A stretch of DNA of 64,000 bases, taken from the NCBI GenBank assembly GCA_017798125.1, contig CP059070.1, forward strand, positions 2,356,001-2,420,000. The letters run 5' to 3'. Under the pieces are notes generated by a model that saw only the letters and a list, made by a program, of their open reading frames with translations, made no database searches and had not been told where the DNA came from. Within the stretch, counting starts at the first letter, position 1; each line of letters opens with the position of its first letter. Both the position numbers and the translations under genes were made by a program. The stretch is from Cryomorphaceae bacterium. GTDB lineage: Bacteria; Bacteroidota; Bacteroidia; Flavobacteriales; ECT2AJA-044. Below, piece after piece: positions 33,855-42,900 of this stretch.

Positions 33855-35011
33855 CAAACGTTTTCTTTCTGAAATAATGCTGGTATCGTTCTGAATATCA
33901 GCTTGATATCAAACCAAAGTGAGGCTTTCTTCGCATAAATATTGTCTAAGCCCTTTCTTTCTTTCTTCGCTCATTTCCCGCCTTTTCCGCGCTTTTCTAC
34001 TTGCCAGAGACCCGTTATACCAGCGGGAGCTAAAAATCGCTCAGACCAGTCGTCATCTGTTAATAGCTCAGCTTCGTATAATGGAAGAGGTCGATTACCT
34101 ACTATTGACATGTCTCCTTTGAGCACATTGATCAGTTGGGGCAGTTCGTCGATACTCGTATTTCGGATAAATCCTCCGACCTTGGTGATCCGCGGATCAT
34201 TGGCAATCTTAACAAAAGCGGATCCGCCCTCTTCGGCCTTCTTCTTCAAGTATTCACCTTCACTGACTGACCCCGTATCTTGAAACAAGGTGGTCGATTC
34301 TTCTGTGTCGTGATTCAAGGCCGCCTGTTGCTCTCTATTCTCAGCCGTATACTTATTGCTGTACTGGTTCAAGTGCTTCATATCCTTCAAGCGCTTATCG
34401 GCGTCCATATACATGGAACGTAGCTTGTAGAAATCAAATACTTTATAACCTGTTCCAACCCTCTTGGAGATGTAGTAAATAGGTCCTTTGCTTTCAAGAC
34501 GAATGGCAATGGCCACCGCAATCAGTAATGGGGACAAGACCAATAGCGCTCCTCCTGCTACGAGGATATCAAAAACACGCTTGGAGGGCGAGATTTTACG
34601 GTATTCGTACTTCGCAGAGAAGTTTGATTTTCCGCTTTTCTTGAACTCCATCATTTGGGTCCAAAACGGGATTCGGTCTACAATTTTTTGCGGATCAATG
34701 GGCCTGCGGTAGACATCGTCGATTCCCGCACGAATTAGGCGGGCTCTTGCATCTTGTGAAAATCGCTCATCCAGAAGCACATAGGGAATCCCCTTGGATC
34801 TAAGGTTCTTCTTGACCTTTGCGAAGGCCTCTTCACCGTTCATTCCAGTAAGCGCTCGTTCGGCAATAACGAGATCAGTTGTCAAGGCTCCACTTTCAAT
34901 GGTGTGGACCAATAGCAGAGCATTTTTTACGACCTGAACCTCAACTCCATCAATTGCTTGAAAGGCGTCAATTGTCCCTTGGTCTTCTCCCACATAGGTG
35001 ATCGTAGGCAT
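33854..35011 (-). pseudogene. receiver-like/bacterial sugar transferase fusion, internal stop near C-terminus
   Basis: From ATG 35011: residues about 1-120 form a receiver-like domain with the acidic pair E9-D10 but Glu51 (DLVIAERALTGMNG) where the phospho-accepting Asp belongs and RP for the KP motif. Then a PF02397 sugar transferase: one membrane segment (RVFDILVAGGALLVLSPLL), SKGPIYYISKRVGTGYKVF, FYKLRSM, IDELPQLINVLKGDMSIVGNRP and GITGLWQV. It should start EPS synthesis by transferring a sugar phosphate to undecaprenyl phosphate. A TGA at 33971-33973 cuts it after GKGGK; the same frame then gives the family tail (LDNIYAKKASLWFDIK, TIPALFQKENV) with a stop at 33854 coupled to the next gene. 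Activity of the truncated form is uncertain. Confidence 0.85.
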
Positions 35012-35018
35012 GACTTCG

Positions 35019-35399
35019 TTATTTGGATTCAATAAGGGTCAAAAGGTTGTCAATTCGCAACATCAACTCTTCCGGGTTAAAGGGCTTAATGATATAGTCA
35101 TTAGCTCCTAACTTCAAGCACTTTATACGTTCTGTACTGCTCTCCTCTCCAGATAGAATAATGATGGGAACAGACTCGAAATAATCACTTCCTCGAACCT
35201 TCTCCAAAAATTCAAATCCATTGATTTCTGGCATGTTCAAATCAGCTACGATTAAGTGAGGAATGTTTCCGCTATAGAGCCACTGTAAGGCGCTCTTCCC
35301 GTCGTCCATTTCCGTCACTTCGTACTTCTTGTTCAGGAACTGCTCCAGAAGCTTGCGCATTACTGGTTCATCATCGATCACCAAAACGGTTTTACTCAT
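35019..35399 (-). CDS. single-domain response regulator
   Basis: 126 residues, receiver domain only: acidic pair D9-D10, phospho-acceptor D53 (VADLNMPEINGFEFL), the switch Ser in IIILSGEES and KPF. All active-site residues are intact, unlike the fused receiver encoded by the next gene. Likely phosphorylated through the Hpt protein encoded just upstream. Eight bases separate its stop from the ATG of the sugar-transferase fusion, so it may regulate that enzyme post-translationally (inference). Confidence 0.93.
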   Translation of the reverse strand: MSKTVLVIDDEPVMRKLLEQFLNKKYEVTEMDDGKSALQWLYSGNIPHLIVADLNMPEINGFEFLEKVRGSDYFESVPIIILSGEESSTERIKCLKLGANDYIIKPFNPEELMLRIDNLLTLIESK

Positions 35400-35423
35400 G
35401 ATTGCTGTTTTAGGCGCTTGTCG

Positions 35424-35762
35424 TTAAAAATCTGCCCGAATCTGTTCAAAGACAGCCTCGGCCTTGGTGTTAAATTCGCTTACGAGCTCTTTTAAATCTC
35501 CCTGAGGATCATTGTCTTTGCCGTTGCGTTCTATTTGACGAACCAAGTCTCTCATGTTCTCAATTCCGAGGAGGTCAATAGAAGGCTTAATTTTGTGCGC
35601 TATTTGCCCAACCTGAACATGATCTTCCTGATTCAATGCCTCGTTCATTTCCGAGACGTGATTTGGGGTATGCTCTAGAAAGGTGTCAATCATACTCTTG
35701 ACAAAATCCTCCATTCCACCGGAGAGTTCCTTGAGCTGATCTAAGTTGTACAGCTTATCCAT
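35424..35762 (-). CDS. Hpt phosphotransfer protein
   Basis: 112 residues, helical, with the phospho-accepting His56 in IAHKIKPSIDLLG, the conserved Hpt core. It would shuttle phosphate between a hybrid kinase and the receivers encoded on both sides. No kinase gene is in this operon, so the donor must be elsewhere. It lies 8 bases after the sigma54 activator gene and 24 bases before the response regulator. Confidence 0.9.
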   Translation of the reverse strand: MDKLYNLDQLKELSGGMEDFVKSMIDTFLEHTPNHVSEMNEALNQEDHVQVGQIAHKIKPSIDLLGIENMRDLVRQIERNGKDNDPQGDLKELVSEFNTKAEAVFEQIRADF

Positions 35763-35770
35763 AAGTCTGG

Positions 35771-37123
35771 TTAGTTGATTTCAAGTTCTTTTGTTTGAAT
35801 CATACGGTAGATCGTGCTCTTTCCAATTTTGAGCTTATTTGCTACCGTATCTATATTGTTGTCGTACTTCTCCATGAAGTGGCGAATGATGCTCAATTGA
35901 TAATCTCTCAACGTTTTTTCTTCCGTAAAGAGGTCACTCATCTTATTGGTAGAATTGAAGGAGATATCCTCGGGTTGAATGACACCCTCTGAAGCCATTA
36001 CTGCTGAGAGCTCAATAGTAGCCTTCAATTCACGCACATTACCTGGATAGAGGTAATTCATCAATTTGGTTTGAGCCTCGTTGGAGATGACAACACTATC
36101 CATTCCATTGTCCCGTGTAAACTCATCCAAGAAGAACTTGGCCAGAAGAAGAATATCATTGCTGCGTTCTCTAAGCGGTGCAATTTCAATGGGCAATCCA
36201 AGCAAGCGGTAATACAAGTCTTCACGGAAGTTCCCTTTTCTCACCTCTTCAGCTAAATCTCGGTGTGTTGCAACAACTACCCGGGAATCAATCTTCTTGG
36301 AACCTGATCCACCAATCCGTGTGATCTCCTTTTCCTGCAATACGCGGAGTAGTTTGGCTTGGAGGTGCAAGTCCATTTCCCCAATCTCATCCAAAAATAT
36401 GGTCCCGGTATGCGCTTCTTCGAACTTTCCAATCCTTCTCGAAATAGCATCGGTAAAGGCGCCTTTCTCGTGGCCGAAAAGTTCACTTTCAATAAGGTTT
36501 GACGGAATAGCCGCAATATTGACAGTTACAAACGGCTTTTTCTTTCTGGGCGAATTGTAGTGTATCGCCTTGGCAACCAACTCCTTACCTGTCCCCGTTT
36601 CCCCGGTAATGGAAACGGTGATGTTGGTTTTAATAGCCTTTTCAATCAGGTTGAAGACCCTCTTAATGGCTGCCGAATTACCCTTGATAATGTTGGAGTA
36701 TTCGTATTTCGTCGTTACCTCCTTCTTGAGCTCATCCAGTTGCGATTGAAGATCGATGGTTTCGCGCAGGTTCTTGATCAGGTTCCAAAGCCGGTCCTTG
36801 GTGTCCTCATCTTTAACAACATAATCATAAGCTCCATTCTTTAAGAGCTCAACTGCGGTTGACACATCTTCCTGACCAGAAACAATGATCACAGGAATGT
36901 CCTTATTATACGCCTTGATTTTTTTTAGGACATCCGCTCCCGATAAATCGGGCAAAGAATAATCTAGACTAACTACATCGGGGCGTTCGTGAAGCTTGTC
37001 AATACCAAGCTTGCCCGGTGGGAATAAGTGTACGTCGTTATCTGGGTTAAGGGACAGAAAATGCTCCAGTACTTTACCGTACATCAAGTCATCTTCAACG
37101 ACGAAAATCTTCAGTGCTTTCAT
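35771..37123 (-). CDS. sigma54-dependent response regulator (NtrC family)
   Basis: 450 residues from ATG 37123 (upstream in-frame codons to 37186 look non-coding). Receiver with D11-D12 and acceptor D54 (VVSLDYSLPDLSG); AAA+ domain with Walker A GETGTGKE, the sigma54 contact loop GAFTDA, Walker B FLDEIGEM and RREDLYYRL-type sensor region (FREDLYYRLLGLPI); C-terminal Fis-type helix-turn-helix (VANKLKIGKSTIYRMI). It activates sigma54 promoters when phosphorylated. First gene of the EPS operon and divergent from the sulfotransferase; the 154-base gap (37124-37277) is the obvious regulatory region, though no clear -24/-12 GG-GC element was seen. Confidence 0.94.
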   Translation of the reverse strand: MKALKIFVVEDDLMYGKVLEHFLSLNPDNDVHLFPPGKLGIDKLHERPDVVSLDYSLPDLSGADVLKKIKAYNKDIPVIIVSGQEDVSTAVELLKNGAYDYVVKDEDTKDRLWNLIKNLRETIDLQSQLDELKKEVTTKYEYSNIIKGNSAAIKRVFNLIEKAIKTNITVSITGETGTGKELVAKAIHYNSPRKKKPFVTVNIAAIPSNLIESELFGHEKGAFTDAISRRIGKFEEAHTGTIFLDEIGEMDLHLQAKLLRVLQEKEITRIGGSGSKKIDSRVVVATHRDLAEEVRKGNFREDLYYRLLGLPIEIAPLRERSNDILLLAKFFLDEFTRDNGMDSVVISNEAQTKLMNYLYPGNVRELKATIELSAVMASEGVIQPEDISFNSTNKMSDLFTEEKTLRDYQLSIIRHFMEKYDNNIDTVANKLKIGKSTIYRMIQTKELEIN

Positions 37124-37277
37124 AAGCTGCTTTTGGTCTCCACTGCAATATAGCGTGATTTTCTCGTTTCTAGAGTGCATTCTCACTGATTTATTAACGA
37201 GAAAATGTTCAGAACATGAAGGCGGAAACGAGGGCTTCAGGCAGAAAATCTTATTTTCAAGACATCAATCCTGAACT

Positions 37278-38204
37278 ATGCACACCCAAGGCCCTACCTT
37301 TTTGATCATAGGCGCTGGAAAGTCCGGTACTACTGCACTGCACGCCTACCTGGATCAACACCCCGACGTCTATATGTCCTCTGTTAAGGAAACCAATTTC
37401 TTTGCTCTTGAAGGGGTAGATGTCAAACGAGAAGGAGATCAGAGTGAAGATCAAATGGAACACTACCCATGGGCTATAACGGATCGGGGTGAGTACTTGA
37501 AACTCTTCGAGGAAGCCGGGAAGGTCTCCGCAAAAGGCGAGACATCACCTATGTATTTGTACAATGAAAAGGCACCCGTTAACATCAAGGCCTGGAATCC
37601 GGAAATGAAGCTGATTGCGATCTTGCGTGAGCCAGTGGATCGGCTTTATTCAAGGTATATGCATCTGGTTCGAGAGCATCGAGCCCCATCAAAGGACTTC
37701 ATGAACTGCCTAGACTCCAATAGCATTTGGTGGAAGCGAAATGATCTCGTTCGAGAAGGGTTCTACGGAACGTATATCGAGCGATATTTCAATCAATTCA
37801 ACCCGGAACAAATCAAGGTTTTCCTGTATGAGGACCTACGGTCCGATGAGCTCCGCGTCATCAAAGAAATTTATGCATTTATAGGCGTAGACGCAGATTT
37901 TATTCCCGATACCGAACGTCAGCATAATGTCAGCGGCAAAATCAAGAATCCCGTTGTCGATGCACTCTTTGGTCAGCGCAGTATCCTAAAGCGAGCTATT
38001 CGTTCTTTAGCTCCAGGGCTTGTCGAAAAGCTACGTTCGAGCGAAGGTGCACAGAAAATGGTTCAAAACATCCGTTCCAAAAATCTCGAAAAAGCTCCCC
38101 TTTCTCCTGAAGATCGGAGAAGAATTCAAGAAGAGGTTTACGCCTCCGAAATGGAAAAATTAAGCCGCTTACTGAACCGAGATTTGGGTCATTGGGGATA
38201 CTGA
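37278..38204 (+). CDS. PAPS-dependent sulfotransferase
   Basis: 308 residues. The 5'-phosphosulfate loop is GAGKSGTTALH (12-22) at the start, and the 3'-phosphate motif is in LREPVDRLYSRYMHLVREH; a late FLYEDLRSD stretch is also typical of the Sulfotransfer_1 family. It probably adds sulfate to a carbohydrate, which fits a marine sulfated polysaccharide and its place next to the EPS operon, but the acceptor is inferred. No signal peptide. A dispersed palindrome variant lies at 37832. Confidence 0.9.
   Translation: MHTQGPTFLIIGAGKSGTTALHAYLDQHPDVYMSSVKETNFFALEGVDVKREGDQSEDQMEHYPWAITDRGEYLKLFEEAGKVSAKGETSPMYLYNEKAPVNIKAWNPEMKLIAILREPVDRLYSRYMHLVREHRAPSKDFMNCLDSNSIWWKRNDLVREGFYGTYIERYFNQFNPEQIKVFLYEDLRSDELRVIKEIYAFIGVDADFIPDTERQHNVSGKIKNPVVDALFGQRSILKRAIRSLAPGLVEKLRSSEGAQKMVQNIRSKNLEKAPLSPEDRRRIQEEVYASEMEKLSRLLNRDLGHWGY
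37832..37844. repeat. dispersed palindrome copy 10 (GGACCTACGGTCC)
   Basis: Variant with both arms changed in a compensating way (GGACC/GGTCC), inside the sulfotransferase gene, read as DLRSD. Confidence 0.5.
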
Positions 38205-38344
38205 ATCTCCTGCCCAACCTAGTCTTTAAGCACCCCTGCAGTAGGCTAAAAACACTCTGAAAAACTTTTCATTCCTTGGATTTCTTTCCCATTTTGGGAA
38301 GATTCTCTGAATTCTTGGCACGCTCTCAAAAAAAAGATATCCAC

Positions 38345-38407
38345 GAAAAACAAGCGCATTTCTAAACATTCTTCTATCCACTAGAAGCTCTTATTCGCTT
38401 GTTTTTC
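38345..38407. other. long nested hairpin in the gap before porP/sprF
   Basis: GAAAAACAAGCG (38345-38356) is the exact reverse complement of CGCTTGTTTTTC (38396-38407). Within the 39-base loop, CTTCTA (38371-38376) pairs with TAGAAG (38382-38387). A smaller hairpin, TTCCCA-TTT-TGGGAA, lies near 38286-38300. The plus strand is T-rich after the right arm, so termination of the sulfotransferase transcript is one option, a structured leader the other. The 334-base gap 38205-38538 holds no coding frame that I can support. Confidence 0.5.
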
Positions 38408-38538
38408 AATGTTTTAAAGGCTTTTTGTTGGATTTACCAAAAGTCCGCTTCTCCTTTTGAGAACACCCTGCCTTCTTGTACCCCCCTATTATATGGCACA
38501 TGGCCTAGACTTTGCGCATACGTGTGCGAGTTACAGCT

Positions 38539-39537
38539 ATGAGTATTTACGGAGAAATAAACACACGCCTTACAAGCGCGTTCCAAACCATGGGAACGAC
38601 CCTGAACAGCATCTTGCTGGTCATGGTCGTTTTCGTGTTTGTGGCTACTCCGAAACAAGCCGTAGCTCAGCAAGATCCTCTCTTCACTCAATACACCAAC
38701 AACATGCTGCTCATCAACCCGGCTTACGCGGGTTCACGAGACGCCATGACGATGGTATTGCTGCACCGCGACCAGTGGGTAGGAATCGAAGGAGCCCCTG
38801 AAACTCAGACCCTCACCTTCCACTCTCCTTTCCGCAATCAAAACTTCGCATTCGGTACTTCACTGATGCACGACAAGATTGGACCTTCAACAACCACGAG
38901 CATTTTCGGAGACTTTACCGCTCGCGTTCAGCTCGATCGCAAATCACATCTCGCCTTTGGATTGAAAGCGGGCTTCAAGCACTACGTTGTTGACCTGACT
39001 CGTATGGCCGTAGCAGAAAGCGATCCTCTCTTCCAGGAGAACGTGAACAGCTGGCTTCCAAACATTGGGATGGGTGTTTACTATCACCGCCCTCGCTTCT
39101 ACGCTGGGTTCAGTATCCCCAAATTCGTTGAGGACGATTTGGACGGTACCGACAACACTTACGGAATCGATACACGCCACATGTACTTCATCACCGGAGG
39201 AGTTGTGGACCTCTCCCCTTACGTGAAGTTCAAGCCTACCATGATGGTGCGCTATGCAGACGCAGCACCACTTAGCGGGGACTTCACCGCAAACTTATTG
39301 TTCTACGATCGCCTCTGGACTGGGGCGTTCTACCGCACTGATTTGATTAACCAAGAATTGCCAGCGAGCTGGGGTCTTATGGTGGCCTTCCAGATCAATC
39401 CGCAATTCAAAATTGGATACAGCTACGATCGCTCCTTGAGCGATTTGCAATATGTGAACGACGGTTCACACGAGATATCTGTGACGTTTGATTTCGTCTT
39501 CGAGAAAGACAAGATCAAGTCGCCACGATATTTCTGA
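38539..39537 (+). CDS. PorP/SprF family type IX secretion system membrane protein
   Basis: 332 residues. A hydrophobic export signal (about 22-40, ending AVAQ) precedes the family hallmark QQDPLFTQYTNNMLLINPAYAGSRD, then an outer-membrane beta-barrel pattern with alternating aromatic strands to a C-terminal VTFDFVFEKDK. PorP/SprF proteins are outer-membrane partners of type IX-secreted proteins, best known from SprF acting with the gliding adhesin SprB in Flavobacterium johnsoniae. ATG 38539 gives a polar 20-residue leader before the hydrophobic core; ATG 38590 would start inside the signal. The giant repeat protein encoded next is the probable cargo. Confidence 0.9.
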   Translation: MSIYGEINTRLTSAFQTMGTTLNSILLVMVVFVFVATPKQAVAQQDPLFTQYTNNMLLINPAYAGSRDAMTMVLLHRDQWVGIEGAPETQTLTFHSPFRNQNFAFGTSLMHDKIGPSTTTSIFGDFTARVQLDRKSHLAFGLKAGFKHYVVDLTRMAVAESDPLFQENVNSWLPNIGMGVYYHRPRFYAGFSIPKFVEDDLDGTDNTYGIDTRHMYFITGGVVDLSPYVKFKPTMMVRYADAAPLSGDFTANLLFYDRLWTGAFYRTDLINQELPASWGLMVAFQINPQFKIGYSYDRSLSDLQYVNDGSHEISVTFDFVFEKDKIKSPRYF

Positions 39538-39562
39538 CATAGTGAAAGTATTTACCCAGGTG

Positions 39563-39620
39563 GGAAGCGGCCGATCTCTAACTCAATTACTAGCCGTAAC
39601 TCAACTCAAAGGTCGCTTCC
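39563..39620. other. long-loop inverted repeat after porP/sprF
   Basis: GGAAGCGGCC (39563-39572) pairs with GGTCGCTTCC (39611-39620), ten positions with one G-T pair, around a 38-base loop containing a repeated AACTCAA. It lies 25 bases after the stop and may be a weak terminator or leader structure. A short CTGCC-GTGA-GGCAG hairpin follows near 39712-39725. The remainder of 39538-39790 shows nothing definite. Confidence 0.35.
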
Positions 39621-39790
39621 TGCTCCGGGTGAATTAGAGGACTTGTCTCATTTTGGGAAAAATTATGAACGCCCAATGTGAGTAGTCTGATGGAGTTATC
39701 AACAAGTTATCCTGCCGTGAGGCAGCAAAAACTTAAATGAATGTATGGAATGACGTTTAGTAAAATTTTGAAAACCAAAGCCTTAGAACT

Positions 39791-39958
39791 ATGAGCTATA
39801 GTATTACCATTAAGAATGGTCTTCCTATCTTAGTCGAGAGGACCAACCACCCAGTATCTACAAGTGATTCAGAGCGCCCTGGCATTGCGTTTGGGCACTG
39901 CATTGTTGATGGAGATGGGTTTTTGTTCATTAACGCAAGTGCTACGGATCTGAATTAA
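39791..39958 (+). CDS. possible 55-residue ORF abutting the giant adhesin gene
   Basis: An ATG at 39791 opens a 55-codon frame whose TAA is directly followed by the GTG start of the giant gene (TAAGTG). The peptide begins MSYSITIKNGLPILVER and has no signal, membrane segment or known motif. It may be a real small protein, a leader peptide controlling translation of the adhesin gene, or a chance frame. Direct adjacency is the only support. Confidence 0.4.
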   Translation: MSYSITIKNGLPILVERTNHPVSTSDSERPGIAFGHCIVDGDGFLFINASATDLN

Positions 39959-42900
39959 GTGCTACTGTCGCTACGACATACCTTGCGCCTATTACTGGTA
40001 ACCTTTGTGTTGCTTGGCTCTGCTATGGCCCTACGGGCCGAGGGAACGAAAGAGCTTCGTCCTCAGCAAGACACAACCATTGGCGGCACCACCTTCACGG
40101 TCGAAGGAGCTTTGGCCCCTTACGATTGGGGAGGCGACTTTGCGTCTTGGGAATCCAGCACCAATCCTGATGAGCGACTGAACATTCACATTTTTGACAA
40201 TTCTCGAGAGTACATCTATTTCGGTTTCGCTCCACAGCGTACGGACGAAATCACCTATTGGCGCCTTCGAGACCCTAATGACAATATTGTTGCCTCCGGT
40301 ACCATAGAACCCGGGAACCCTGGCTTCATTGACAGCTATGCTGAGGCCGTCGCTGGTCCAAATGATGCCGTGAACTTCCCAAATCCGGGCGGATACGATG
40401 CGATTCGATTCGATCCCTCAATGAACGGGGACTACTACATCGAGTTAAACTTCGAAAACAACGTAGCTCAAAATACTACACGCGCTTCTAGCGGAGGCGA
40501 TTTCGCAAACCGATATGACTTTTTTGACATCACCGTTATTGATGAAACGGTGGATGAAGTAAAGCTCGGTCGCGTCTGGGCGACAAAATGGGCGTTAATC
40601 ACCAATGGTTCCAACGTCGTATTCAAACCTTCCGTGTACGTATATCGCGAAGATGGAACACTCTACGAAGTCAAGTACAACGATATTCGTCCTTTTGGAT
40701 TCGGAATTGTGGCGAATACATGGGGATTAGATACCGCCTTGAACCTCTTTGAATCCAGAAAAACCAGAGATGGTTCCGACCTGAACGGAACATTTACGGG
40801 ATCCGGTGGGGCTCCAGCCTATGGAGAGGTCCCCTATCAGCCCGAACACAAGATTTTCTTGAATCCCCCCGACGATTCTGCCTTTCCATACGCCTCCACT
40901 GTTCCTTCTGCAGCGCTTACCTCGATTACCGGGATTTCATGTGTTGGAAGCAACTACTGTATTAACGTTACGGCGGATGCGGATGGTCAGGTCACTTTGG
41001 ATATCGATGCCAATAACGATGGCGATACCGATGACCCTGAAGACCTTGTTCTTTTCGAATTGGTTCAGGCAGGAAGCAATTGTATCGAATGGGACGGATT
41101 GGATGGACTTGGAGTTGAAGTCGGGGATGGAGCCACAATTTCCATCGAATTCAAATACGAAGCGGGACTCGTTCACTTCCCTATCTACGATGCGGAGAAC
41201 AACGACGGTGGATTTACTGTAAATCAGCTTGCGCCAAGTTCTATAAACAACGTAGCTCAGTTCTGGAATGATCTTCCCGTGGGTGGGAGTTCAGACACAA
41301 CAACTGGCTGTACATCGACTGTGTGCCATACTTGGAGTGGAACAAATGAGATCTTCCACAACACATGGGTAGTTTCCAACGAATTCATCTCAACTTCGAG
41401 CTACATTTTTAACAGCTACTGTCCTCCAACGGCCATCAACGATACCGTCACAGTCAACGGATTCCAAGCCACCGGAGTAGACCCCATTCCAAATGATGAC
41501 TTTCCCAAGTCTAATCCTGACTTCACAACAATCTCCATTGTTACGAGTCCTGTGAACGGGGTAGTGACCAACATCAACACCTCAGACGGAACGTTCACCT
41601 ACACTCCAGGGCCAGGATTCTCTGGTTCAGACAGTTTGGAGTATGAAATTTGTGACGACCACACCACGCCAACTTGTGTCACCGCTTGGGTATATATCAA
41701 CGGAAACATTGTAGCAGGACCTTGTACACCTGAAACAGGTAAAATTAAAGTGGCCGGAACCGTATGGGAAGACGAAGACAGAGATCAATCCATTGACGGC
41801 TCTGAGAATGAGTATCAAGGAGCTCTCATTAGGGTTTGGAATGACGTTGACGGAGATGGAACTCTAAGTTCTGGTGATACACGATTCGATTCCACTTTCA
41901 CGGACGCAAATGGGGAGTACTCTCTTTCCATAGATGTGAGTGGCGGATCTGGAGGAAGTGGCGCCACCGATGGATTCGAGAGCAATAATCTCATTGGAGG
42001 AACTGGGTGGGCTGCCGGTTGGACCGAAACAGACAACGGAGGTGTCGGTACATCTACCGGAAATATTCAGATCTCTACAGCACAAACGAATAGCGGGACC
42101 TACGCCATTCGATTCGATGATATTGGAGACGACACAGACAATGCTACGGCCACCAACAATATTGAGGACGGAGACGGTATTCAAAGAACAATTGACCTTA
42201 CCGGTTATATTAGTCCAGAACTACAGTTTTCAGAGCGTAATGATAATGGAGAATCGGGAGATAATGTATTGGTTCGAATCAGTACCAACGGAGGTTCTAG
42301 TTACACGACCTTACTTACGCTCGTCGGAAATAACAACCAGACGTGGACAGACCAAACCATTGACTTATCCGCCTATGTTGGTCAAACTGTAATCATTGAC
42401 TTTTCGGCATTTAATGGGACCACTTCTGCGTGGTGGCCAGATGCTGGAAATGACGTATGGTACCTGGATGACGTTGCTATTGTAGAAGCCGGCAGCAATT
42501 GTACCACTCCTACATTCACCGTACGAGACGAATTTTCGACCATCGCCTACGACAACAATGATGGCACAGCTAATTGGTTCAATAATTGGGAAGACGATGA
42601 AAATGGCTCTCCTGTCGTCGCATCACCATTCCAAAATCGATCAAATGGACAATCGATCTATATCGGTACCGATGTAGACGGTCCAAACGGTCCTGATGAT
42701 CAGTGTTTGATTTTCGATGATGTCAACAACAACGACACCATTAGTAGACAGGTCGATTTGAGAAACGCATGCGGCACAGCAACATTCTCATTTGTCTACA
42801 CCGAAAACGCTGGTGGTAGTAATGATCTTTTACAAGTCTCCGTAAACGGCACACAAGAGCTTACCTTGCCGAATAATGTTGGTAGCACTCCAACCAATGA

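Noticed and set aside
33930-33985. GAAA tetranucleotide run as a simple phase-variation switch of the sugar transferase
   Set aside because: Loss or gain of one unit alone does not restore the frame upstream and downstream together; a second single-base change is needed.
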